From the NCBI RefSeq assembly GCF_002278035.1, contig NZ_CP022604.1, positions 2,490,501-2,554,500 on the forward strand: 64,000 nucleotides of DNA. The letters run 5' to 3'. How positions within the stretch are numbered: position 1 is the stretch's first letter; every line of letters begins with the position of its first letter. The position numbers and the translations under genes were made by a program. Below, in pieces: positions 1 through 11,001 of the stretch. Origin of the DNA: Ochrobactrum quorumnocens. Its GTDB lineage: Bacteria; Pseudomonadota; Alphaproteobacteria; Rhizobiales; Rhizobiaceae. The notes beneath the pieces are model-generated. The model did not search any database and was not told where the DNA came from. It was given only the letters and a program-made list of their open reading frames with translations.

Positions 1-317
1 GGTGTGGCGGGCTTTCGGAAGCGAAGAAAATCGCCACTATGGCCGAAGCCTTTCAGCGGCCTATAGCGCCACATGACTGCACCGGCCCCGTGGTTTTTGC
101 GGCCTCAATTCATCTGTCCTTAAATGCACCCAACGCGATTTTTCAGGAATCGGTGCGGGCCTATTACACCTCGTGGTATCGCGATCTGGTGACAGTGATG
201 CCGCGGATTGAAAAGGGCGTAATCTATCCGTTCGAAGGCGCCGGGCTGGGGCTTGAATTGTCGGACTTCGTTCTCGACCATCCCGATGTGATCCGTCACA
301 GCACGAAAGCCGCATGA
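1..317 (+). CDS. Enolase-superfamily sugar-acid dehydratase, C-terminal part
   Basis: Only the last 104 codons are in the window; the frame is open from base 3 and stops at 315-317, so the gene begins upstream. The fragment reads as the end of the TIM barrel of a mandelate racemase/muconate lactonizing enzyme: an SEAKKIA helix, then PIAPHDCTGP, the usual place of the barrel-end His-containing loop, and a short capping tail rich in aromatic residues. Such enzymes remove a proton alpha to a carboxylate, commonly dehydrating aldonic or aldaric acids. The stop overlaps the start of the lactonase gene by ATGA, so the two are translationally coupled. Substrate cannot be fixed; galactonate-type dehydratase or aldarolactone cycloisomerase are both possible given the uronate dehydrogenase downstream. 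Confidence 0.75.
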   Translation, partial: CGGLSEAKKIATMAEAFQRPIAPHDCTGPVVFAASIHLSLNAPNAIFQESVRAYYTSWYRDLVTVMPRIEKGVIYPFEGAGLGLELSDFVLDHPDVIRHSTKAA

Positions 318-1180
318 TGGGACCGTTTCGCTGTATAGCCGATTTACGCGGACAACTGATGGAGAGCCCAGTCTGGGATGAACGCCGGGGAACGCTGTTC
401 GCGTGTGATATCAACGGACGCAAAGTCTACGAGATTGATCTGGATAAGGGACCGTTGCGCGAATGGACTTTTGAAGCAGAGGTTCCGTGCCTTGGGCTTG
501 CTGAAAGCGGCAAACTGATCATTTCTCTTGCGCGTCACATCATCTTGTTTGACCCTGAAACCGAAGCGCGCCAGACGATCTGGGACGGTTATGATGAGCC
601 TGAAACATCGCGTCTTAATGACGGCAAAGTTGGGCCGGATGGCGCGTTCTGGGTTGGCAGCATGGATGCACGTCCGCAACGCGAACCGATCTCAAAACTC
701 TATCGCTTGAAAGCTGATGGCAAAGCCGAACTCAAGGCTGAAGGCTTTGAGATTTCCAATGGATTGGCCTGGACTGCGGACGGATCGACCATGTTTCACA
801 CGGATTCTCGTGGGCCTTGGATCGACCGATATGATTTTGATGTCACGACCGGCTCGATCAACAATCGCAAGCGCATTCGCGATCTTGATGAGGAAACAGG
901 TCGGCCCGACGGCGGGGCCTGTGACGCAGAAGGAACCTATTGGAGCGCCGGGGTCTCGGCGGGCGTATTAAACCGCTTTGATCGTGACGGCACATTGCTT
1001 GATTGTGTTCCAGCTCCCGTTCCTGCGCCGACAATGCCATGCTTTTGCGGCCCTGATCTTACGCTTATTGCAATTACTTCGCATAGATTGGGCGCTCCCG
1101 ATGCGCCGCAATCGGGTGGAGTGCATCTGGCAAAGGCATATGTAGCAGGCGCAAAAGTCGCCAGAATGAAGGGAGTTTGA
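314..1180 (+). CDS. SMP-30/gluconolactonase-family lactonase
   Basis: A 288-residue six-bladed propeller protein of the SMP-30/regucalcin family, which hydrolyses sugar lactones with a divalent metal. The three metal-ligand positions known from the family are present: Glu17 (ESPVWDE), Asn149 (ISNGLAW) and Asp199 (RPDGGACD), with the extra conserved Asn102 (SRLNDGK). The ATG at 314 overlaps the preceding stop (ATGA); a second ATG at 317 is an alternative. It lies just before uronate dehydrogenase, whose product is an aldarolactone, so opening that lactone or an aldonolactone is the likely job. The substrate is inferred from neighbours only. Confidence 0.88.
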   Translation: MMGPFRCIADLRGQLMESPVWDERRGTLFACDINGRKVYEIDLDKGPLREWTFEAEVPCLGLAESGKLIISLARHIILFDPETEARQTIWDGYDEPETSRLNDGKVGPDGAFWVGSMDARPQREPISKLYRLKADGKAELKAEGFEISNGLAWTADGSTMFHTDSRGPWIDRYDFDVTTGSINNRKRIRDLDEETGRPDGGACDAEGTYWSAGVSAGVLNRFDRDGTLLDCVPAPVPAPTMPCFCGPDLTLIAITSHRLGAPDAPQSGGVHLAKAYVAGAKVARMKGV

Positions 1181-1184
1181 TCCG

Positions 1185-1964
1185 ATGAAAAAACTTCTCC
1201 TGACCGGCGCATCCGGCAATCTGGGCCGTATGCTGACACCACGGCTGGCGCAAGCGGGTTATCGCTTGCGGCTTTCCGACATCGCGCCGTTTCCCGATGA
1301 ATTGCCTGAAGGGGCAGAGTTTATTCAGGCTGATCTTACTGACGCGACAGCAATCGCTGATCTGGTGCGTGGAACCGACGCGATCCTGCACTTTGGCGGC
1401 ATCAGTGTTGAGCAGCCCTATGATCTGGTTGCGACAGCCAATCTGATCGGTGTGACGCATATTTTCGAGGCGGCGAGAGCGGAAAAGCAGCGGGTTATTT
1501 TCGCAAGTTCCAATCACACGATCGGTTTTTATACTCGTGACGAGACGTTGAGCACGGATGAGCCATATAAGCCGGATGGCTATTACGGGCTTTCCAAAGC
1601 CTATGGCGAATTGCTTGGGCGCATGATGTTCGACAAGCACGGGATTGAAAGCGTGCATCTGCGTATCGGCTCTTGTGTGCCAGAGCCGACAGAGGCACGA
1701 CATCTCTCGACGTGGCTCTCCCATGACGATCTGGTGCGGCTTTTGATTGCAGCGGTTGAAGCACCCAAAACCGATGTTGCGGTCGTCTGGGGTGTTTCCG
1801 CCAATGCTTCGCGCTGGTGGGCAAAGGACGATGCAGCGCTGATCGGTTATGTGCCGCAGGACGATGCCGCCCGCTTTGGCGATCTGGCTGAAACCGGTGA
1901 TCCCATATCGAGTAGGTTTCAAGGCGGCACATTTACCGCCCATGATTACTCGCGTGAGGATTGA
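1185..1964 (+). CDS. udh: Uronate dehydrogenase (NAD-dependent, SDR family)
   Basis: A 259-residue extended short-chain dehydrogenase. It has the N-terminal Rossmann glycine motif GASGNLG (residues 8-14) and the catalytic YxxxK (Tyr134, Lys138) in DGYYGLSKAYGE. The pattern LHFGGISVEQP, FASSNHTIGFY, LRIGSCVPEP, STWLSHDD and VVWGVSANA matches the Agrobacterium uronate dehydrogenase as I remember it, along the whole length. That enzyme oxidises galacturonate or glucuronate at C1 to the 1,5-aldarolactone with NAD+. The start is 4 bases after the lactonase stop, with GGGAG upstream. Part of the sugar-acid operon. Function is fairly secure from motifs; substrate preference is not visible. Confidence 0.85.
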   Translation: MKKLLLTGASGNLGRMLTPRLAQAGYRLRLSDIAPFPDELPEGAEFIQADLTDATAIADLVRGTDAILHFGGISVEQPYDLVATANLIGVTHIFEAARAEKQRVIFASSNHTIGFYTRDETLSTDEPYKPDGYYGLSKAYGELLGRMMFDKHGIESVHLRIGSCVPEPTEARHLSTWLSHDDLVRLLIAAVEAPKTDVAVVWGVSANASRWWAKDDAALIGYVPQDDAARFGDLAETGDPISSRFQGGTFTAHDYSRED

Positions 1965-1968
1965 GCGA

Positions 1969-2889
1969 GTGGTGCTTGAACTCGACGCCCATAATTATCG
2001 CTTGCGGATCGACCCGCACCATGGCGCAACGTTGTTGTCTGCGCAGTGGCGTCATCCTGACGGTGAATGGGTCGATCTGCTCGAGCCATTGACCACACCG
2101 CAAACTGGTTTGAAGGCCGGATGCTTCGTGATGGCACCTTTTGCCAACCGCATTGATGGCGGACGTTTCACCTTTGACGGTGCGATTGTTCAATTACCTA
2201 TCAACGCGCCGGATGAAGGGATGGCCATTCACGGTTTTTCACGGATGCACAGTGCACAGGTCCTGTCGTCAACCAAAGACCGTGCGGTTCTGGTGGATGA
2301 AGTTGCAGGTGAGAATCACCCCTACACTTATCGACTTGAGCAGGAACTATGCATTTTGCCTGAAGGCTTTCGCATATCTCTTAGCATCCGCAACAATGGT
2401 CCGTCGCGGTTGCCGTTCGGTATTGGCCTGCATCCTTGGTTCACCAAGACGGCGAAAGCCACGCTTGAGTTTTTCTCAATGGGTGCGCCGAGACTTGATG
2501 CGCGTGGCTTGCCGGAAGGTCGTGCTGTGCCTGTAGACAGTTTCACGCCGGGCGAGCCCACGCCGTTATCTCGATTGCTCTTGGTGAATTGCTGTTTTAC
2601 GGGCTGGGAAAGCCGGACCGCATTCATTCGCTGGCCTGAGACAAGGACGGGTTTGAAGCTCAAAGGTGAGGGTGCTTTGCGCCATCTCCATGTGTTCAAT
2701 CCGCAAGATCGCGCTGTCTTTTGCGCAGAGCCGGTCAGCCATCTGCCGGATGCCATCAATCGGCCATCGCTCGGCGTGGATGCCGCCATGACAATCTTAA
2801 GTCCCGGAGAAACGCTCTCCGGTGGGGCTTTTTTCTCAGCATGCGCTCTTGCACCAGCGGGTGCAGGGCAGTTTTCGGGAAGGCATTGA
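1969..2889 (+). CDS. Aldose 1-epimerase (mutarotase) family protein
   Basis: About 306 residues with the galactose-mutarotase fold signatures: MAPFANRI, IHGFSRMHSAQV and GIGLHPWF, the last two holding the conserved histidines that open and close the sugar ring. It would interconvert alpha and beta anomers of an aldose or uronic acid, supplying the anomer used by the dehydrogenase next door. The start is uncertain. GTG at 1969 follows AGGA at 1957-1960 with 8 bases between and is preferred; ATG at 1942 would add 9 residues and overlap udh further. Either way it overlaps or nearly abuts udh, and it ends one base before the dehydratase start. Confidence 0.8.
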   Translation: MVLELDAHNYRLRIDPHHGATLLSAQWRHPDGEWVDLLEPLTTPQTGLKAGCFVMAPFANRIDGGRFTFDGAIVQLPINAPDEGMAIHGFSRMHSAQVLSSTKDRAVLVDEVAGENHPYTYRLEQELCILPEGFRISLSIRNNGPSRLPFGIGLHPWFTKTAKATLEFFSMGAPRLDARGLPEGRAVPVDSFTPGEPTPLSRLLLVNCCFTGWESRTAFIRWPETRTGLKLKGEGALRHLHVFNPQDRAVFCAEPVSHLPDAINRPSLGVDAAMTILSPGETLSGGAFFSACALAPAGAGQFSGRH

Positions 2890-2890
2890 A

Positions 2891-4624
2891 ATGACAAGAA
2901 AAGCCTATGAAGATCTGCGTTCGGCCCGCTGGATGCTGCCAGATGACCAGCGCTCATCAGGGCATCGCTCCAGAACCATGCAGATGGGCTATGATCCGGT
3001 GGATTGGGAGGGCAAGCCAATCATCGCGATCATCAATACCTGGTCGGATGCACAACCTTGTCATGCGCATTTCAAGGACCGTGTCGAGTGGGTGAAGCGC
3101 GGCATTCTGCAAGCGGGAGGTTTTCCTCTTGAGCTTCCGGCACTCTCATTGTCGGAAAGCTATGTCAAACCAACGACCATGCTTTACCGCAACATGCTTG
3201 CGATGGAGACGGAAGAGCTTTTACGCTCGCATCCTATAGATGGTGCGGTGCTGATGGGCGGTTGCGACAAAACCACACCGGCGCTCATCATGGGTGCGAC
3301 CAGTGCGGGCTATCCGTTTATCTATCTGCCAGCTGGTCCAATGCTGCGTGGCAATTACGCTGGCAAGACACTCGGATCAGGCACAGACATGTTCAAGTTT
3401 TGGGACGAGCGCCGTGCAGGCACTATCGGCAAGGAAGAATGGCAGGGTATAGAGGGCGGCATTGCGCGTAGTTATGGCCATTGCATGACCATGGGTACGG
3501 CGTCCACCATGACGGTAATCGCCGAGGCGATGGGGCTGACATTACCCGGAGCATCCTCCATTCCTGCTCCTGATGCCAATCACCAGCGTATGTCAACCCA
3601 ATGTGGTCGCCGCATCGTCGAGATGGTCTGGGAAGACCTGACACCCGATCAGATCATCACGCCCGCAGCTGTCAAGAATTCCGTCATTGTCGCGATGGCA
3701 ACCGGCTGCTCGACCAATGCGATCATTCACCTGATTGCCATGGCGCGCCGCGCTGGTGTGCCGCTGGAGCTTGATGATCTGGATCGGATCGGGCGTACAA
3801 CACCGGTCATTGCCAATATCCGGCCATCAGGATCGACCTATCTGATGGAGGATTTCTACTACGCTGGTGGTATCCTTGCACTGATGAAACAACTCGGTGA
3901 CAAGCTTGATCCCTCCGCCATCAATGTCACCGGAAAACCGCTGACGGAAGGGCTGGAAAAAGCGCAGGTGTTCAACGAAGACGTTATTCGCCCTCTGTCC
4001 AACCCCGTGTATCATGAAGGCTCGCTTGCCGTATTGAAGGGTAATCTCTGCCCGGACGGCGCTGTGATCAAGCCTGCTGCCTGCGATCCGAAATTTCATC
4101 GCCATACGGGTCCTGCGCTTGTCGCAGATAGCTATCCGGAACTTAAAAAGATTATCGACGATCCCGATTATGCTTTGACGCCGGAAACTGTACTTGTGTT
4201 GCGTAATGCAGGCCCGCAAGGCGGCCCTGGGATGCCTGAATGGGGCATGATCCCGATGCCGAAAGCGCTGCTGAAACTCGGCCTGCGGGATATGGTGCGG
4301 ATTTCAGATGCGCGTATGTCGGGCACGAGTTTTGGTGCCTGTGTTCTTCATGTGGCACCGGAATCCTTCGTCGGCGGGCCGCTGGCTTTGCTCAAAACCG
4401 GTGATATGGTTGAACTCGATATTCCGGCCCGCAGCCTCAATATGCTGGTTTCCGAAGATGAATTGGCGGTTCGTCGCGCAGCATGGCAGACGCCTGAGCC
4501 AAAATATGAGCGCGGCTATGGCTTCGTCTTTTCCAAGCATGTCGAGCAAGCCGACAAAGGCTGCGACTTTGATTTCCTGAAAACCGATTTTGGTCGTCCG
4601 GTTGACGAGCCGGTCATTTATTAA
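2891..4624 (+). CDS. L-arabinonate-type dehydratase (IlvD/Edd family)
   Basis: A 577-residue member of the IlvD/Edd family of iron-sulfur dehydratases that turn aldonic acids into 2-keto-3-deoxy acids. The three cluster cysteines are Cys57 (DAQPCHAH), Cys125 (GGCDKTTPA) and Cys198 (YGHCMTMG), each two residues below the published [2Fe-2S] ligands of Rhizobium L-arabinonate dehydratase as I remember them. The active-site serine is in SDARMSGTSFG near residue 477. ATG at 2891 is chosen because it sits one base after the epimerase stop and begins the usual family N-terminus; a longer frame upstream lies inside the epimerase. The substrate is likely L-arabinonate or a related pentonate/hexonate. 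Confidence 0.87.
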   Translation: MTRKAYEDLRSARWMLPDDQRSSGHRSRTMQMGYDPVDWEGKPIIAIINTWSDAQPCHAHFKDRVEWVKRGILQAGGFPLELPALSLSESYVKPTTMLYRNMLAMETEELLRSHPIDGAVLMGGCDKTTPALIMGATSAGYPFIYLPAGPMLRGNYAGKTLGSGTDMFKFWDERRAGTIGKEEWQGIEGGIARSYGHCMTMGTASTMTVIAEAMGLTLPGASSIPAPDANHQRMSTQCGRRIVEMVWEDLTPDQIITPAAVKNSVIVAMATGCSTNAIIHLIAMARRAGVPLELDDLDRIGRTTPVIANIRPSGSTYLMEDFYYAGGILALMKQLGDKLDPSAINVTGKPLTEGLEKAQVFNEDVIRPLSNPVYHEGSLAVLKGNLCPDGAVIKPAACDPKFHRHTGPALVADSYPELKKIIDDPDYALTPETVLVLRNAGPQGGPGMPEWGMIPMPKALLKLGLRDMVRISDARMSGTSFGACVLHVAPESFVGGPLALLKTGDMVELDIPARSLNMLVSEDELAVRRAAWQTPEPKYERGYGFVFSKHVEQADKGCDFDFLKTDFGRPVDEPVIY

Positions 4625-4635
4625 GAGGCACGAAG

Positions 4636-5361
4636 ATGTCAGACTATATCCTCCCCGAAGAAACCCGTGCGAAACTGAAAAAGGTTTCTACAGCCTCTGT
4701 TGCCACAGCACTTTACAAGCGCGGCTTGCGTAATCAGTTCATTCAGGGTTCGTTTCAGGTGGCGCGCAAGCCGGAAAACATGGTGGGTCAGGCTTTCACG
4801 TTGCGCTATATCCCTGCGCGCGAAGACCGCAATCCCATCACAGTTTTCCGCAATCCCGATCACAAACAGCGCGTCGCAATTGAAACCTGTCCAGCGGGCT
4901 GGGTGCTGGTTATGGATGCGCGCAAGGATGCTCGCGCGGCGACGGCCGGTTCCATTCTGGTAACACGGCTGGCCTTACGCGGTGCGGCGGGTATTGTTTC
5001 AGACGGCGGCTTCCGTGATGTTACGGGCATTGGTGAACTGGAAATGCCTGCTTATTGCGCCAAGGCATCGGCACCGACAAACCTCACCTTGCATGAAGCA
5101 GTTGATATCAACGTACCGATTTCCTGCGGAGATGCAGCAGTGTTTCCCGGCGACGTGCTTGTGGGTGATCCCGATGGTGTGATGGTGATCCCGGCACATC
5201 TTTGCGAAGAAATCGCCGATGAATGCGTTGGAATGGAAGTCTTTGAGGACTTTGTTCTCGAAGAAGTCAAAAATGGCGCTGGAATTATCGGGCTCTACCC
5301 TTGCACGAAGGATGAGTGGGCAACCAAATTTGAGGGCTGGAAACGCGAGAATAAACGCTAA
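4636..5361 (+). CDS. RraA-like/HMG-aldolase-fold protein
   Basis: A 241-residue RraA-superfamily protein. The fold's active-site stretch is visible as SDGGFRDVTGI, with Arg127-Asp128 in the position used by class II 4-hydroxy-4-methyl-2-oxoglutarate/4-carboxy-4-hydroxy-2-oxoadipate aldolases, and GDAAVFPGDVLVGDPDGVMVIP is the typical C-terminal strand-turn. Family members are either pyruvate aldolases or E. coli-type RNase E regulators; the RNase E role does not fit a 241-residue protein in a sugar-acid operon. It starts 11 bases after the dehydratase, behind AGAGG. It might act on a keto-deoxy or keto acid made by the dehydratase, which is inference. Confidence 0.75.
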   Translation: MSDYILPEETRAKLKKVSTASVATALYKRGLRNQFIQGSFQVARKPENMVGQAFTLRYIPAREDRNPITVFRNPDHKQRVAIETCPAGWVLVMDARKDARAATAGSILVTRLALRGAAGIVSDGGFRDVTGIGELEMPAYCAKASAPTNLTLHEAVDINVPISCGDAAVFPGDVLVGDPDGVMVIPAHLCEEIADECVGMEVFEDFVLEEVKNGAGIIGLYPCTKDEWATKFEGWKRENKR

Positions 5362-5373
5362 TTCTGGAGTGCA

Positions 5374-5405
5374 TAAAAAAACACCGCCTTATTGAGGCGG
5401 TGTTC
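5374..5405 (-). terminator. Intrinsic terminator holding the folC stop codon
   Basis: Perfect 8-bp stem, ACACCGCC (5381-5388) with GGCGGTGT (5396-5403), 7-base loop. On the minus strand it is followed by a run of T (complement of 5374-5380). The folC stop codon (5389-5391) lies in the loop, so the last codons of folC form one arm. There is no T-run on the plus side, so it is oriented for folC. Confidence 0.85.
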
Positions 5406-6717
5406 CATTGTCGCGCAAGACTTCACCGGCGAGATACAGCGAGCCGCCGATAAGAATACGCGGCGGCGCTTCATCGTGTGGCCAGCTATCGCGCAGGATT
5501 TTTAGCGCATTGGCAACCGAATGGACAGGTTCCGCCGAAAGCCCTGCCTTCTGTGCGCTGATCGCCAGTTCATTGTTGGGGATTCCAGCATCACTTGAAG
5601 GGATCGGCACCGTAAAGACGTGGCGTGCCATCCCTGCGAAGGCTTCAAAATAACCGACAGGGTCCTTCGTGTTGATCATGCCGGTAATCAGGAACAGAGG
5701 ACGCGTGGAACGTTCCTCAAGATCGCCAAGGGCTTCCGCGATGACCGCGCCTGCACCCGGATTATGACCACCATCGAGCCAGATTTCCGATGCAGCCGGT
5801 GCGAGATCGGTCAATTCACCATGGGTGAGGCGTTGCATGCGTGCGGGCCAATCCACCACCATCAGCGCCTTCTCGGCGGCTTTGTCGGTAATGGTGAAAC
5901 CGGCCATCTGCACGGCTTCAATTGCTGCAGCCGCATTGGCAATCTGGTGGCGACCCGGCAGGCGTGGCAATGGAAGGTCGATCAATCCATCCTCGTTCTG
6001 GAAGACCATGCGACCATGTTCTTCGAATGCGAGGAAATCCTGCCCGTAGATCGACAAAGGGCAATCCAGACGATCAGCCGTTGAAATCAGAACTTCGCGT
6101 GCTGCATCGAAAGGCTGGAACCCGATGACCACGGGGCAGTCTTTCTTGATAATGCCTGCCTTTTCGGCAGCAATCAGCTCAACCCGGTCGCCGAGAAATG
6201 CCTGATGGTCGATGGAAATCGGCATGATCAGCGATACGGCGGGCTCTGGTATGACATTTGTCGCATCAAAACGACCGCCAAGGCCTACTTCCATGATCAC
6301 AACATCGGCCGGATGCTCCGCAAACAGGACAAAAGCAACGGCGGTGAGGATCTCGAAAACGGTGATGTATTGACCGCCATTTGCTGCTTCTACACGCTCG
6401 ATGGCTTCAGCCAGAACGTCGTCGGAAACGAATTTGCCGCCGGACTTTGAGGCCAGACGGTAGCGCTCATGCCAGTTGACCAGATGCGGAGAGGTGTGGA
6501 CATGCACGCCAAAGCCGCTCGCTTCCAGAAGCGCGCGGCAGAAGGCGGTTGCCGATCCCTTACCATTGGTACCGGCAATATGGATCACCGGCGGTAGGTT
6601 CAGATGCGGATTGCCGAGCTTTTCCAGAAGACCGCGAATGCGGTCCAGTGAAAGATCGAAGCCTTTTGGATGCAATTGCATCAGCCGTTCAATAACGGCA
6701 TCCGCTTTTCCTGTCAC
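5389..6717 (-). CDS. folC: Bifunctional folylpolyglutamate/dihydrofolate synthase
   Basis: A 442-residue Mur-ligase-family enzyme that adds glutamate to dihydropteroate and to tetrahydrofolates with ATP. The P-loop is GTNGKGSATAF (residues 49-59), followed by TSPHLVNWHERYR, the EVGLGGRFDATN metal/ATP loop, SIDHQAFLGD, and the C-terminal-domain entry DGGHNPGA. The length is normal for FolC. It starts 2 bases after the accD stop, so accD and folC form one unit, as in many proteobacteria. ATG at 6717 is the natural family start. Confidence 0.95.
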   Translation of the reverse strand: MTGKADAVIERLMQLHPKGFDLSLDRIRGLLEKLGNPHLNLPPVIHIAGTNGKGSATAFCRALLEASGFGVHVHTSPHLVNWHERYRLASKSGGKFVSDDVLAEAIERVEAANGGQYITVFEILTAVAFVLFAEHPADVVIMEVGLGGRFDATNVIPEPAVSLIMPISIDHQAFLGDRVELIAAEKAGIIKKDCPVVIGFQPFDAAREVLISTADRLDCPLSIYGQDFLAFEEHGRMVFQNEDGLIDLPLPRLPGRHQIANAAAAIEAVQMAGFTITDKAAEKALMVVDWPARMQRLTHGELTDLAPAASEIWLDGGHNPGAGAVIAEALGDLEERSTRPLFLITGMINTKDPVGYFEAFAGMARHVFTVPIPSSDAGIPNNELAISAQKAGLSAEPVHSVANALKILRDSWPHDEAPPRILIGGSLYLAGEVLRDNGTPPQ

Positions 6718-6719
6718 GA

Positions 6720-7637
6720 TTAAGCCGCCTTGCTGTCAGCTTCCGGCTTCTTTGGTGTCGGAGCCGTTACAGGTGTGTCGGTATTGGCTGGCTGCCTGGT
6801 CATGATTTTCAACAGACTTGCAATGGTCGATTTCAGCTCAAGACGCGAAATGACCATATCGACCATGCCATGTTCCATCAGATATTCAGCGCTCTGGAAG
6901 CCCTCGGGGAGCTTTTCGCGAATGGTCTGCTCGATCACGCGTGGACCGGCAAAGCCAATCAATGCGCCGGGTTCTGCAATGTGGATATCGCCCAGCATAG
7001 CGTATGAAGCGGTGACACCACCGGTGGTCGGGTTGGTGAGAACAACGATATAAGGCAAGCCTGCTTCCTTGAGCATTTCCACGGCAACGGTCGTGCGTGG
7101 AAGCTGCATGAGCGACAGAATGCCTTCCTGCATGCGCGCACCACCCGATGCTGCGAACAGAACCAGCGGACGCTTTAGTTCAATGGCTTTCTGGAAGCCC
7201 TGAATGATCGCTTCACCGGCACCCATGCCGAGCGAGCCACCCATGAAGCCGAAATCCTGAACGGTTGCTACAATCGGCAAGCCTTCAATCGTTCCAAGAC
7301 CATTGATGATCGCGTCTTCCATGCCGGTACGCGAACGATAGTCCTTGAGACGATCGATATATTTCTTCTCGTCGCGGAATTTCAGCGGGTCGACAGGAAC
7401 TTTTGGGCTTTCCAGAGTAGTGTATTCGCCATTGTCGAAGAAGAAACGCAGACGGTCCTTGCCCTTGATGCGCATATGATGGCCTGAGCCGGGGATCACA
7501 AACTGATTGCTCTCAAGGTCCTTGTGAAACACCATTTCGCCGGTCGATGGATCCTTGATCCAAAGATTTTCCGGCATCTCGCGACGTCCGAGCATCGAAT
7601 TGATCTTTGGACGAACGTAGTTGGTGATCCAATTCAT
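6720..7637 (-). CDS. accD: Acetyl-CoA carboxylase carboxyltransferase subunit beta
   Basis: A 305-residue crotonase-fold carboxyltransferase that, with AccA, moves the carboxyl group from biotin to acetyl-CoA to make malonyl-CoA. Family signatures include [33 protein letters not shown] and [18 protein letters not shown]. The N-terminus runs [20 protein letters not shown] and then [12 protein letters not shown]; the four cysteines of the E. coli-type zinc ribbon are absent from these positions, and I see no cysteine in the protein. The C-terminus is a short Pro/Ala/Lys-rich tail. It lies 55 bases after trpA and 2 bases before folC, on the same strand. Confidence 0.95.
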   Translation of the reverse strand: MNWITNYVRPKINSMLGRREMPENLWIKDPSTGEMVFHKDLESNQFVIPGSGHHMRIKGKDRLRFFFDNGEYTTLESPKVPVDPLKFRDEKKYIDRLKDYRSRTGMEDAIINGLGTIEGLPIVATVQDFGFMGGSLGMGAGEAIIQGFQKAIELKRPLVLFAASGGARMQEGILSLMQLPRTTVAVEMLKEAGLPYIVVLTNPTTGGVTASYAMLGDIHIAEPGALIGFAGPRVIEQTIREKLPEGFQSAEYLMEHGMVDMVISRLELKSTIASLLKIMTRQPANTDTPVTAPTPKKPEADSKAA

Positions 7638-7692
7638 GACGTTTGGTTCCGTTTCTTGTTCTTCAAAACTAACTAGCGCTTAAATGGACGAT

Positions 7693-8532
7693 TTATTGGG
7701 CAGCTTCAAGGCGTGTTGCACGAACACTTGCTGCCAATGCACTGACAAGTTTGGTAACAGCAGCGACAGGATCGCCGCTAACCTTGCCATTTTCGTCGAG
7801 TTCTGCCGCAACCGCATTGACGATTGCAGTGCCGACAACAACGCCGTCAGCAGCTTCAGCAATGGCTGCAGCCTGTTCAGGCGTCTTCACACCAAAGCCG
7901 ACGCAGATCGGCAGTTGGGTGCTCTTCTTGATGTGGCGCACGGCGTTGGCTACGCGTGTTGTATCGGCAATCGCCGAACCGGTGATGCCGTTCATCGAGA
8001 CGTAATAGACGAAGCCCGACGAATTATGCAGCACCTTTGGCAGGCGCTTGTCGTCCGTGGTTGGCGTCGTCAGTCGGATGAAATTGAGGCCTGCTTGCGT
8101 TGCCGGAATGCAGAGTTCCTTGTCCATTTCAGACGGTAGATCGACAATGATGAAGCCATCAATGCCGGATGTTTTTGCATCAGCAAGGAAGCGTTCAACG
8201 CCATAAATATAGATCGGATTGTAATAGCCCATCAGGACGATTGGCGTCGTGTTGTCATCCTTGCGGAAGTCAGCGGCCAGTTGCAGCGTTTTCTTCAATG
8301 TCTGCCCGGCATCGAGCGAGCGCAGGCCAGCCGCCTGAATGGCCGGACCATCTGCCATCGGATCGGAGAAGGGCATGCCAAGTTCGATCACATCGGAGCC
8401 AGCCTTGGGTAGCGCCTTCATCACATTGAGCGATGTTGCGTAATCCGGATCGCCGCCCATGAAATAGGTAACCAGCGCCGGACGTCCTTCGGACTTGAGC
8501 GATGCAAATTTGGTGTCGATGCGTGTGGTCAT
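7693..8532 (-). CDS. trpA: Tryptophan synthase alpha chain
   Basis: A 279-residue TIM barrel that cleaves indole-3-glycerol phosphate to indole and glyceraldehyde 3-phosphate. The catalytic pair is present as Glu50 ([11 protein letters not shown]) and Asp61 (MADGP), and the phosphate loop as [10 protein letters not shown] and [11 protein letters not shown]. The start at 8532 (MTTRIDTKF) gives the standard N-terminus; the frame is open another 24 codons upstream but those lie in the preceding gene. The ATG overlaps the stop of the small upstream gene (ATGA), indicating translational coupling. Confidence 0.96.
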   Translation of the reverse strand: MTTRIDTKFASLKSEGRPALVTYFMGGDPDYATSLNVMKALPKAGSDVIELGMPFSDPMADGPAIQAAGLRSLDAGQTLKKTLQLAADFRKDDNTTPIVLMGYYNPIYIYGVERFLADAKTSGIDGFIIVDLPSEMDKELCIPATQAGLNFIRLTTPTTDDKRLPKVLHNSSGFVYYVSMNGITGSAIADTTRVANAVRHIKKSTQLPICVGFGVKTPEQAAAIAEAADGVVVGTAIVNAVAAELDENGKVSGDPVAAVTKLVSALAASVRATRLEAAQ

Positions 8533-8999
8533 ACCGTGCCCCGTGGCAAAATGCGCGTAAGATAATCGGCGGTGGACTGCCCGGACATAACCGTTTCCAT
8601 CCATGCACGCCGTTCAAAGTCGATGATTCCCAGTTCCCAGACACAGGCCATCAGTAATGGCTGTGCAGGCTCGAATTCAACTTCTTCGTTGAGTTCGGAT
8701 TGCCAGAGAATCTGGGTTGCGATGCCGCCTTCCAGCCACCAGTGCAGGAGCAGCCAAAGGCTTTCCTCGCCCTGATGCAGAATGGCAAAGCCCGCGCCAA
8801 GATGTGGCGTGTGCTCAAGCTTGTCTGCAACGGCTGCAATCTGCCGTCGTGCGATGCCGACTGCTGCTTCTGCAAGCGGATTGGAAGGGTCGGCTTCAAT
8901 AATGTTGAGCTTGATCGTTGCCGGGCCGCACTCCGTCAGTCCGTCGAACCATGCGGCACGCGGTCTGTAGGAGTTGGTGTCGGCGACGATCAAGCTCAT
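8529..8999 (-). CDS. Conserved hypothetical protein between trpB and trpA
   Basis: A 156-residue soluble protein, rich in Trp and Glu, with no signal peptide or membrane segment. I do not recognise a characterised domain. Visible features are an N-terminal [19 protein letters not shown], a Leu/Trp-rich helix [19 protein letters not shown], and a C-terminal [16 protein letters not shown]. The start at 8999 lies 7 bases after the trpB stop and follows GAGG; the stop overlaps the trpA start by ATGA. A coupled position between the two tryptophan synthase subunits suggests a role linked to their expression or assembly, but nothing in the sequence proves it. I expect it to be conserved in related Rhizobiales. 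Confidence 0.8.
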   Translation of the reverse strand: MSLIVADTNSYRPRAAWFDGLTECGPATIKLNIIEADPSNPLAEAAVGIARRQIAAVADKLEHTPHLGAGFAILHQGEESLWLLLHWWLEGGIATQILWQSELNEEVEFEPAQPLLMACVWELGIIDFERRAWMETVMSGQSTADYLTRILPRGTV

Positions 9000-9006
9000 G
9001 GAGTCC

Positions 9007-10916
<1,910 letters not shown>

Positions 10917-11001
10917 GGCGTTTCCGTCGCACATATTGCTGCACGACTCAAGTTAATCCGGGAACTGCGCAAAAACAAAGAAATAGAACGGCGCCCCTTA
11001 T

